DNA of 7,431 nt from DASRAJ01 sp039920305 (GTDB taxonomy: Bacteria > Bacteroidota > Bacteroidia > Chitinophagales > UBA10324), in contig JBDSEA010000198.1 of assembly GCA_039920305.1 (NCBI GenBank), positions 1-7,431 of the forward strand, in the 5' to 3' direction. Shown in pieces: positions 1 to 5,773 of the stretch (position 1 is its first letter; each line of letters starts with the position of its first letter). The notes under the pieces were generated by a model that worked only from the letters and a program-made list of their open reading frames with translations, was not told where the DNA came from and searched no databases. A program made the translations under genes and the position numbers.

Positions 1-125
1 AAGCATCAGGTGAAAAAGGAAATAATAAATCAGCTTTTAATTTTAAGGATATTGAATCCGGAATGTATCTGCTGCAATTGAATGGTGGCAATGAATCATT
101 CACACTGAAGGTGCTTGTTCAGTAG
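1..125 (+). CDS. C-terminal end of a T9SS-secreted protein (type A sorting domain), 5' partial
   Basis: An open frame enters from the left edge (first full codon at 3) and stops at TAG 123-125, giving 40 residues. The last residues follow the type IX secretion sorting-domain pattern of Bacteroidota: a polar segment (FNFKDIESG), then MYLLQL, a short Asn/Gly turn (NGGNES), a strand FTLKV and the terminal LVQ. In this family the C-terminal domain takes the protein through the outer-membrane T9SS translocon and is then removed, usually with attachment to the surface or release. The functional part of the protein lies outside the window, so its activity is unknown. The next gene starts 74 nt downstream on the same strand, and no clear terminator lies between them. 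The sorting-domain call is confident; nothing more can be said about the product. Confidence 0.85.
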   Translation, partial: ASGEKGNNKSAFNFKDIESGMYLLQLNGGNESFTLKVLVQ

Positions 126-199
126 GAGATGTTAACAATTGAACCTAATCTCAATATTTTTTCTGAAGCATTTATCTTCATGGTATTCAATATTATCAG

Positions 200-2095
200 A
201 TGAAAAAAACTATAGTAATTGCTTTATTCTGTCTGCCGGTTTTTCTTTTTGCAGGAACACCGGCAGATTCCCTCTGGATTTTGAATCACTACACCAAGAT
301 CGAAAGGCAAATTCCAATGCGTGACGGGGTGAAGCTTTTTACTGCTGTCTATATCCCCAAGGATGAGACTGAAAAACATCCGGTATTGATCATGCGAACT
401 CCCTATTCCTGTGCACCGTATGGAGAAAGCAGGTTTACTGACCGGTATTCTTCACGAGGTGACAGTATTTACTTCCACCGTAATTACATCATGGTGTACC
501 AGGATGTTCGTGGCCGTTATATGAGCGAAGGTAATTTTGAAGATGTACGCCCCTTTGTTCATTACAAATATTCAACTGCGGAAAAACTCCGGAATAAAGG
601 GAAAATTGAGATTGATGAAGCGAGCGATGGATATGATACCATTGACTGGCTGATGAAGAATATAAAGGATAATAATGGCAATGCAGGTGCATTTGGAATT
701 TCATATCCGGGCTTTTATGCGATGCAAACTGCCCTGAGCAATCATCCTGCACTCAAGGCAGTGAGCCCGCAAGCACCGGTAACTGACTGGTTTATCGGCG
801 ACGATTTCCATCACAATGGTATTTGCTTTGTTCTGGATGCATTTGATTTCTACCGCAACTTTGGAGTACCCAGGCCTAAACCCGTTGTGAAATATCCTGA
901 AATACCAGAACTATTTTTCGATGACAACTATGGGTTCTTCTTAAAAAGCGGATCCTTTAATGATCTGAAAAAAAAGTACATGGGTGACTCCATAAAATTC
1001 TGGAATGATATGGCAAACCATCCCAACTATGATGACTGGTGGAAGGCACGTGACGGGCGATCGGGCTGTTACAATGTTAAGCCTGCCATTCTTGTGGTGG
1101 GCGGACTATTTGATGCTGAAGATTGCTGGGGCGCCTGGAATTTATATAAGGCTATTGAAAAACAATCTCCCAATACCAGTTGCAGAATTGTTGAGGGACC
1201 CTGGTTTCATGGTGGGTGGAAGCGATCTGCAGGAGAACGCCTGGGCAATGTGTGGTTTCAGGAAAAAACTTCAGATTACTATGTGAAACAATTCGAGCTG
1301 CCATTTTTTGAATACTATCTGAGAGGTAAAGGAAATGATGACCAAATAAAGGAAGCCAATATTTTTATCACCGGTGAAAATGAATGGCGACAGTTTAATC
1401 AATGGCCGCCGCAAAATGTTTCAGCTTCAAATATGTATTTGCAACCGGGTGGAAATCTTTCCTTCAACGTGCCCTCTTCATCCAATGATCCTGATAACTA
1501 TATAAGCGATCCCATGAAGCCCGTGCCCTATACTGAAAATGTTCATTCCAGCCGAACCCGGGAATACATGACCGACGACCAGCGTTTTGCAGCTCGCAGG
1601 CCAGACGTGCTTGTGTATGAAACAGATATACTGCAAAATGATCTGACGCTTACAGGCCCGGTGGTTGCAGATCTGTTTGTGAGCATATCCTCTACCGATG
1701 CTGATTTTGTTGTGAAGGTGATTGATGTTTACCCTGATACTTTTGAATATCCTGATTCCCTGAAGATCACCTATCCTATGGGTGGCTACCAGATGCTGGT
1801 GAGAGGCGAAATCATGAGAGGAAGATTTCGCAACAGCTTTGAGAATCCAGAAGCATTTAAGCCGGGTGAAGTAAGTGAGGTGAAATTCGAGCTGCCCGAT
1901 GTGGCGCATGCTTTTTTAAAAGGGCACCGGCTCATGATTCAGATACAGAGCACCTGGTTTCCGCTTGCTGATCGCAACCCGCAGCAATTCATTGACGTTT
2001 ATCACTGTGATGAGAAAGATTTTGTGAAGTGCAGTGTAAATATTTTCCATGATGTAAACCATGCTTCCAAAATCATTTTGCCTGTGCTGAAGTAA
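200..2095 (+). CDS. Secreted CocE/NonD-family alpha/beta hydrolase, alpha-amino-acid ester hydrolase-like
   Basis: 631 aa, the usual length for CocE/NonD serine hydrolases (peptidase S15-like). Residues 1-19 form a signal peptide (MKKTIVIALFCLPVFLFAG), so the enzyme should act in the periplasm or outside the cell. Residues about 35-385 are the alpha/beta-hydrolase domain: GRYMSEG at 105-111, nucleophile motif G166-I-S168-Y-P-G171, acid D305 in GGLFD, and base H337 in GPWFHGG. Residues about 470-631 are the PepX_C-type jelly-roll domain, with the hallmark LTLTGPVVADLFVS. From remembered structures of Xanthomonas and Acetobacter alpha-amino-acid ester hydrolases, Y169 fits the oxyanion tyrosine, and D202, E307 and D308 fit the carboxylate cluster that binds the substrate alpha-amino group. 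An amino-acyl ester or amide, dipeptide or beta-lactam side chain is therefore a plausible substrate; glutaryl-7-ACA-acylase-like or cocaine-esterase-like activity is the alternative. The start at 200 is supported by the signal peptide. No Shine-Dalgarno is visible. Confidence 0.93.
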   Translation: MKKTIVIALFCLPVFLFAGTPADSLWILNHYTKIERQIPMRDGVKLFTAVYIPKDETEKHPVLIMRTPYSCAPYGESRFTDRYSSRGDSIYFHRNYIMVYQDVRGRYMSEGNFEDVRPFVHYKYSTAEKLRNKGKIEIDEASDGYDTIDWLMKNIKDNNGNAGAFGISYPGFYAMQTALSNHPALKAVSPQAPVTDWFIGDDFHHNGICFVLDAFDFYRNFGVPRPKPVVKYPEIPELFFDDNYGFFLKSGSFNDLKKKYMGDSIKFWNDMANHPNYDDWWKARDGRSGCYNVKPAILVVGGLFDAEDCWGAWNLYKAIEKQSPNTSCRIVEGPWFHGGWKRSAGERLGNVWFQEKTSDYYVKQFELPFFEYYLRGKGNDDQIKEANIFITGENEWRQFNQWPPQNVSASNMYLQPGGNLSFNVPSSSNDPDNYISDPMKPVPYTENVHSSRTREYMTDDQRFAARRPDVLVYETDILQNDLTLTGPVVADLFVSISSTDADFVVKVIDVYPDTFEYPDSLKITYPMGGYQMLVRGEIMRGRFRNSFENPEAFKPGEVSEVKFELPDVAHAFLKGHRLMIQIQSTWFPLADRNPQQFIDVYHCDEKDFVKCSVNIFHDVNHASKIILPVLK

Positions 2096-2150
2096 TGAAT
2101 AGAATTTAATTATCCTTTCAAAATCATTCACTTATAAAAAATCATCCTAA

Positions 2151-2534
2151 ATGAAAACTTTTCTTCTCTGTCTTTTCTTCATCGCCCTTTTGCCGGAATC
2201 TTCTTTATGCCAGTCTTTAATACCGGATGGGAAAACTTTTGCGATCACGCTGTTTATAAAAAGTGAGCGTGATTCCAGAGATACGCTTCTGTTTAAAAAT
2301 AACTCGATGCAGTTTGCAACGGCTAAAAAGTATGGCTTTGTTACAGAAAATATTAAAACTAAAGAAAAGAACGGATCAGTAAATTTTACCGTGGTTTGCA
2401 AAAGCAAAAAGAACGGTGACATGATATGGGACGGGAAGGTCATGAACGACAGCATCGCCGGCACCTTGATCTGGGACAGGATGCTGGAGAATCCTGTCAA
2501 CTATACTTTTACCGGCAATGTGGTTAAGGAGTAG
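2151..2534 (+). CDS. Small secreted beta-rich protein of unknown function
   Basis: 127 aa. Residues 1-20 form a signal peptide (MKTFLLCLFFIALLPESSLC), probably cut by signal peptidase I before Q21; Leu just before C20 makes a lipobox unlikely. The mature part of about 107 residues alternates short strands and turns: DTLLFKN, KYGFVTE, GSVNFTVVCKS, GDMIWDGKV, SIAGTLIWD and VNYTFTGNV. The pattern W93-x-G95 ... G104-T-x-x-W108 ... Y-T-F-T-G recalls small lipocalin-like or barrel-like secreted proteins common in Bacteroidota and neighbouring phyla. I recognise no characterised family and assign no function. It begins 55 nt after the hydrolase stop on the same strand, with no terminator evident, so co-transcription with the hydrolase is possible. 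Coding is supported by the signal peptide, by use of nearly all the space between neighbours, and by the strand-turn pattern. Confidence 0.8.
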   Translation: MKTFLLCLFFIALLPESSLCQSLIPDGKTFAITLFIKSERDSRDTLLFKNNSMQFATAKKYGFVTENIKTKEKNGSVNFTVVCKSKKNGDMIWDGKVMNDSIAGTLIWDRMLENPVNYTFTGNVVKE

Positions 2535-2573
2535 TTAAATATTCTGAAAATGTTAATCTATTCTCCTTTACGG

Positions 2574-2604
2574 TTTGCCCTGTGAGAAAAAAAGGTGTGC
2601 TTTG
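2574..2604 (+). promoter_or_regulatory. Possible Bacteroidota-type promoter for the methyltransferase gene
   Basis: TTTG at 2574-2577 fits the -33 element, and GTGCTTTG at 2597-2604 keeps the TTTG half of the TAnnTTTG -7 element; 19 nt separate them. The box ends 22 nt before the ATG at 2627, similar to the spacing at the two other candidate promoters in this window. The -7 box lacks the leading TA, so the call is weak. Confidence 0.3.
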
Positions 2605-2626
2605 TAACAGCAAATAAAGTGCGGCA

Positions 2627-3175
2627 ATGAGTTCTTTCCTGAAGGAAGCAATTACCAATCTCAAAACGGTTGGTTCCGTAAAGCCAAGCTCGCCTAATTT
2701 ATGCCGTGCCATGGCGAGCAGGGTCAATCCGAGAGTCCCGCAAACCATTGTAGAGCTGGGTCCGGGCGAAGGAACCATCACTCATTACCTTCTCAGGCGA
2801 ATGCATCCTGCAAGCCATCTCCTGGTTTTTGAGATCAATCAGCATTTTATTGAAGAGCTGCATGAGATTAATGATTCAAGAATAATGGTGATCAAGGAGT
2901 CGGCTGAAAATCTGCAAAAGCAACTGAAACAGCTAAGGATTAATGAAGCTGATGTAATTGTTTCATCATTGCCCCTGGTACTGTTTGAAAAAGAATTGTC
3001 GCAGCAGATCATTGATGCATCCTATGGAGCATTGAAAAAAGGGGGTGTGTTTGTTCAATTTCACTATTCCTACCTGAATAAGAAAATGTATGAGCGGTCA
3101 TTCGATCGTGTTCATGTAAAATTCGTCCTCGGGAATCTGCCGCCGGCCTTTGTCTTCTACTGCCGGAAAACCTGA
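2627..3175 (+). CDS. SAM-dependent methyltransferase, phospholipid N-methyltransferase (PmtA)-like
   Basis: 182 aa, cytosolic or membrane-peripheral, no signal peptide. The N-terminus FLKEAITNLKTVGSVKPSS (4-22) is the lead-in helix typical of the COG3963 phospholipid N-methyltransferases, which also resemble rRNA adenine dimethylases. Motif I for S-adenosylmethionine is VELGPGEGT (42-50). The acidic ribose-binding position is E69 in LLVFEI. DVIVSSLPL (109-117) fits the post-motif-II active-site loop, where rRNA dimethylases have NxPY. The C-terminal strand NLPPAFVFYCRK (170-181) is also characteristic. Known members methylate phosphatidylethanolamine stepwise towards phosphatidylcholine; the substrate here is inferred and could be another amino-lipid or a small molecule. 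The gene lies between a secreted protein and sucB, about 92 nt and 140 nt from its neighbours, so it is probably a single-gene unit. Family call confident, substrate not. Confidence 0.85.
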   Translation: MSSFLKEAITNLKTVGSVKPSSPNLCRAMASRVNPRVPQTIVELGPGEGTITHYLLRRMHPASHLLVFEINQHFIEELHEINDSRIMVIKESAENLQKQLKQLRINEADVIVSSLPLVLFEKELSQQIIDASYGALKKGGVFVQFHYSYLNKKMYERSFDRVHVKFVLGNLPPAFVFYCRKT

Positions 3176-3190
3176 TCCGGGCTTTTAATT
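3163..3190 (+). terminator. Weak candidate terminator overlapping the methyltransferase stop
   Basis: CCGGA (3163-3167) can pair with TCCGG (3176-3180) across an 8-nt loop that contains the TGA stop; GCTTTTAATT follows. The stem is only 5 bp and the T-run is 4, so this is a marginal intrinsic terminator. Confidence 0.3.
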
Positions 3191-3266
3191 ATTGAAAGTT
3201 CGTGTCTCATGTTTCTGTCATTTCCTCAAATTCAGATTTGTAACAACAAATACAGGCCCCACAAGT

Positions 3267-3297
3267 TAAATGCACCGCTTTAGAAAAATTAACTTTA
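3267..3297 (+). promoter_or_regulatory. Predicted sucB promoter (TAACTTTA -7 box)
   Basis: TAACTTTA at 3290-3297 matches the Bacteroidota -7 consensus TAnnTTTG at all fixed positions except the last. It ends 18 nt before the sucB ATG, so transcription would start near 3304 and leave a leader of about 12 nt. The octamer TAAATGCA (3267-3274) sits where the -33 element should be, but matches TTTG only through its TG. The same octamer stands at the same distance from the -7 box of the barrel gene at 4802. Confidence 0.45.
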
Positions 3298-3315
3298 CCC
3301 CCTTATTCGCTGCCT

Positions 3316-4551
3316 ATGGAAATTCAGATTAAAGTCCCTTCATTCGGTGAGTCTATTAATGAAGTCACGCTCTCGAAATGGCTTAAGAAAGATGGTGACA
3401 GCATTGAGCAGGATGAAATAATCTGTGAGATTGAAAGTGAGAAGGCCACCAATGAAATGCCCGCAGAACAGGCAGGAAAATTAAAAATTGTTGCACCGGA
3501 GGGTTCGGTATTAAAGATCGGCGACGTGATATGCAGCATTGATACAGATATTCAGGTTGCCGTGAATGAAAATAAAGGGAAGCAAATAGATCAAAGCCCT
3601 GAAACGGCAGAAGTTAAAAGAGAAGATCCGAAAAAAGAAGCTCCGGCAACGGAACCTGTCATCAGCCGCCCAGCGGTAAAAAACACTCCGTCTCCTGCTG
3701 CTGATAAAATGATCCGTGAATCAGGTGTTGAAGTCACCGATGGATCAGGAAAGGATGGAAGGATCACGAAAGGTGACGTGCTGACAGCCATCAAAAGCAA
3801 AACAGTACAGGAGAAAAATCCGGCTCGTGAAGAGCGGAGGGAGAAAATGAGCTCGCTCAGGAAAACGGTTAGCAGGCATCTTGTTACGGCAAAAAATACC
3901 ACTGCCATGCTCACCACTTTCAATGAGGTTGACATGAAACCCATTATGGATATCCGGTTAAAGCACAAAGATGCTTTCAGGGAAAAATTCGGAGTGGGTC
4001 TTGGCTTCATGTCGTTCTTCGCCAAAGCAAGCTGCTATGCATTGCAGGAGTGGAAAACGGTGAATGCCATGATTGACGATAATGAAATTGTTTACCATGA
4101 TTATTGCGACATCTCTATTGCTATTTCAACACCTAAAGGATTGGTAGTTCCTGTTATTCGTAATGCAGAATCACTCTCTTTCTCTGAGATTGAATCCCGT
4201 GTTGCGGATCTGGCAAGGCGCGGCAGGGAAAATAAATTATCGCTGGAAGAGATGAGCGGGGGGACTTTTACCATCACCAATGGAGGTGTGTTTGGCTCGC
4301 TCATGTCAACACCCATCATCAACATCCCGCAATCTGCTATTCTCGGGATGCACAAGATTCAGGAGCGTCCGGTGGCTATTGACGGACAGGTTGCAGTGCG
4401 ACCGATGATGTACGTGGCTTTAAGCTATGATCACCGCATTATTGATGGAAGAGAATCTGTAAGTTTTCTTGTGCGGGTAAAAGAATTGCTTGAGCATCCT
4501 GAAATGCTGCTGATCGGTGGGGATCCGGTAAAGGAAATGCTTGGAATGTAA
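3316..4551 (+). CDS. sucB: Dihydrolipoyllysine-residue succinyltransferase, E2 of 2-oxoglutarate dehydrogenase
   Basis: 411 aa, normal length for SucB/OdhB; cytosolic. As the E2 core of the 2-oxoglutarate dehydrogenase complex it transfers the succinyl group from lipoyl-lysine to CoA, giving succinyl-CoA for the TCA cycle. Residues 1-77 form one lipoyl domain with K43 in ESEKAT as the lipoylation site. Residues about 80-125 are a Lys/Glu/Pro/Ala linker. Residues about 126-160 are the peripheral subunit-binding domain (GVEVTDGSGKDGRITKGDV) that docks E1 or E3. Residues about 177-411 are the trimer-forming acyltransferase domain, with TFNEVDM (201-207), which is typical of succinyl- rather than acetyl-transferases, and the active site SYDHRIIDG (370-378) with H373 and D377. 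No sucA or lpd is adjacent. The 140-nt upstream gap holds its own promoter candidate. The start at 3316 puts the conserved EIQIKVPSFGESI at the N-terminus. Confidence 0.95.
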   Translation: MEIQIKVPSFGESINEVTLSKWLKKDGDSIEQDEIICEIESEKATNEMPAEQAGKLKIVAPEGSVLKIGDVICSIDTDIQVAVNENKGKQIDQSPETAEVKREDPKKEAPATEPVISRPAVKNTPSPAADKMIRESGVEVTDGSGKDGRITKGDVLTAIKSKTVQEKNPAREERREKMSSLRKTVSRHLVTAKNTTAMLTTFNEVDMKPIMDIRLKHKDAFREKFGVGLGFMSFFAKASCYALQEWKTVNAMIDDNEIVYHDYCDISIAISTPKGLVVPVIRNAESLSFSEIESRVADLARRGRENKLSLEEMSGGTFTITNGGVFGSLMSTPIINIPQSAILGMHKIQERPVAIDGQVAVRPMMYVALSYDHRIIDGRESVSFLVRVKELLEHPEMLLIGGDPVKEMLGM

Positions 4552-4552
4552 A

Positions 4553-4596
4553 GGTTAAGCAACGTTACAGCTGACCCGCCATGCGGGAAGTTAACC
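4553..4596 (+). terminator. Nested inverted repeat just after sucB, possible terminator
   Basis: Directly after the sucB stop, GGTTAA (4553-4558) is complementary to TTAACC (4591-4596). Inside this lies a tight hairpin, CCCGC (4575-4579), loop CAT, GCGGG (4583-4587). No T-run follows on the + strand, so it is not a textbook intrinsic terminator. It could stall transcription or protect the sucB mRNA 3' end. Confidence 0.35.
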
Positions 4597-4664
4597 CTCC
4601 TTCTAATCCAATTCATGTTAAGGTTTGCCTTCTGATATTCCGGCATGTTGACACAACCCCTGGC

Positions 4665-4707
4665 AATCCTAACTCTATTTTTATAGGTGGTTAAATCCTA
4701 TAGCTAT
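4665..4707. repeat. Direct repeat AATCCTAnnnCTAT with overlapping inverted repeat, possible operator
   Basis: The gap 4552-4801 (250 nt) holds no gene I can support. In it AATCCTA-N3-CTAT occurs twice in the same orientation, at 4665-4678 and 4694-4707, with starts 29 nt apart. TATAGG (4682-4687) and CCTATA (4697-4702) also form a 6-bp inverted repeat with a 9-nt spacer. The cluster lies about 70-110 nt upstream of the predicted -7 box of the barrel gene, a fitting place for an activator or repressor site. No regulator is identified. Confidence 0.3.
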
Positions 4708-4750
4708 TACCAAACGGCTTGTAAATAATTGTTAAGGATGTGGTAATTAA

Positions 4751-4781
4751 TAAATGCAGGTAAAAGCGACAAGTACATTTG
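4751..4781 (+). promoter_or_regulatory. Predicted promoter of the barrel-haloperoxidase unit (perfect TAnnTTTG box)
   Basis: TACATTTG at 4774-4781 is an exact match to the Bacteroidota -7 consensus. It ends 20 nt before the ATG at 4802, so the transcript should start near 4788 with a leader of about 14 nt. TAAATGCA at 4751-4758 occupies the -33 region and repeats the sucB arrangement at identical spacing. A start codon at 4754 would lie inside this promoter, which argues for the 4802 start. Confidence 0.55.
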
Positions 4782-4801
4782 CATCCCATCATTATTTCTG
4801 C

Positions 4802-5767
4802 ATGAAATTAATTCTTCCATTTACAACAGCCATTTTGATCTGTTACTGTTTTTTTAATTCAATAAGGATAGCGGAAGCGCAAACACCAACGGATGCAACC
4901 ATGATGAAGCCGGGTCAAATCTGCTTCGCTTTAAGTTACATTAATGATTCCTGGGACCATTACTGGGAAGGCACCCGTTACCGTGACAATGGAAATATCG
5001 GCACCCTTACACATCATACCATTGAACCGGGCTTTGCACTTGGCATAATAAAGCACATTAATATTATTGGAAGTCTTCCTTTTGTAATCTCCCATCCCTC
5101 AGCCGGGCAGATACAGGGTGACGAGGGGTTTCCTGAATTCAGCTTATGGGTGAAGGGCGACCTCCCTGAACTTAAGTTTGGCTCTACGCGGTTGCATATG
5201 CTTGCAACGATTGGCGGTTCAGTTCCGGTTAGCCACTATGCACCTGATTATGCTTATGGAATCGGATTTGGCAGTTCTGAAGCGTCATTCCGGGTGATTA
5301 CCCACTACCAGTTAACAAAAGGATTCTATCTGCGGGGTCAGGGCGGCTATCATTTACGTGGCAACTCAAAGCTTCAGCGCGATTACTATTATACCACTGA
5401 AGGAATTTATTCTGATAAGGTGGACATGCCTGATGTAATTGATTACAGCGGAACACTTGGCTGGCTTTCAAAGAATGAAAAATTCAAAGCAGAGATTATT
5501 TACGACAGCTTTAATTGCCTCAGTGGATTTGACATCAGGACCCAGGATGGAGGGTTCCCTTCAAACAAAATGATCTGGACACGCCTCGGCGGAGGTGTAA
5601 AATATTTCATCCCGCAGATAAGCGGGCTGGCTGTAAATGCTTATGCCGGTCAGGTTTTAACCGGAAGAAACGTAGGCAAATCATTGGTGCTGCAGGGAGG
5701 AATAAGCTACTTCTTCAGCATCTGGAACAGATCAAAAAATAATTCCTCAATACCCGAACAAAAATAA
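4802..5767 (+). CDS. Predicted outer-membrane beta-barrel protein (transporter/porin-like)
   Basis: 321 aa from ATG 4802; an upstream in-frame ATG at 4754 would add 16 residues in front of the signal peptide and overlap the promoter. Residues 1-26 form a signal peptide ending AEA, with cleavage before Q27. The mature protein is rich in alternating amphipathic strands with Gly and aromatic residues: QICFALSYIND, PEFSLWVKGDL, RLHMLATIGGSVPV, FYLRGQGGYHLRG, FKAEIIYDSF, RLGGGVKYFI, LAVNAYAGQVL and SLVLQGGISYFF. The last strand ends in aromatic residues (303-305), as outer-membrane barrels do, followed by a polar 16-residue tail. The segment SWDHYWEGT (50-58) with downstream NIGT resembles a conserved stretch in uncharacterised Bacteroidota barrel proteins, some labelled generically as transporters of the phenol meta-pathway type. 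Cargo is unknown. The next gene starts 6 nt later, so the two are very probably co-transcribed and may work together. Confidence 0.75.
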   Translation: MKLILPFTTAILICYCFFNSIRIAEAQTPTDATMMKPGQICFALSYINDSWDHYWEGTRYRDNGNIGTLTHHTIEPGFALGIIKHINIIGSLPFVISHPSAGQIQGDEGFPEFSLWVKGDLPELKFGSTRLHMLATIGGSVPVSHYAPDYAYGIGFGSSEASFRVITHYQLTKGFYLRGQGGYHLRGNSKLQRDYYYTTEGIYSDKVDMPDVIDYSGTLGWLSKNEKFKAEIIYDSFNCLSGFDIRTQDGGFPSNKMIWTRLGGGVKYFIPQISGLAVNAYAGQVLTGRNVGKSLVLQGGISYFFSIWNRSKNNSSIPEQK

Positions 5768-5773
5768 TGGTCA

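Noticed and set aside
155..180. Possible -7 boxes TATTTTTT and TATCTTCA upstream of the hydrolase
   Set aside because: Both are partial matches in AT-rich DNA and neither has a TTTG-like element at the right distance; not strong enough to list as a promoter.
139..324. 61-aa open frame on + overlapping the hydrolase start
   Set aside because: It overlaps the signal peptide and first domain of the hydrolase in another frame and shows no domain or signal of its own.
1478..1909. 143-aa open frame on the - strand inside the hydrolase gene
   Set aside because: It lies antisense to the well-conserved C-terminal domain; its translation is His/Ile-rich without recognisable motifs, as expected for a shadow frame.
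2111..2119. TATCCTTTC upstream of the small secreted gene as a -7 box
   Set aside because: It has three bases between TA and TTT instead of two, lacks the final G, and has no -33 partner at a proper distance.
2147..2500. 117-aa - strand frame opposite the small secreted protein
   Set aside because: The + strand frame has a proper signal peptide and a beta-protein pattern and fits the gene spacing; the antisense product has no such support.
3591..4025. 144-aa - strand frame inside sucB
   Set aside because: It is the antisense of the E2 linker, binding domain and early catalytic domain, whose conservation explains the open frame.
4552..4801. A remnant gene or small protein in the longest intergenic gap
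   Set aside because: Stops are frequent in all + frames, and the only longer - strand frame mainly reads antisense into sucB; the gap looks regulatory.
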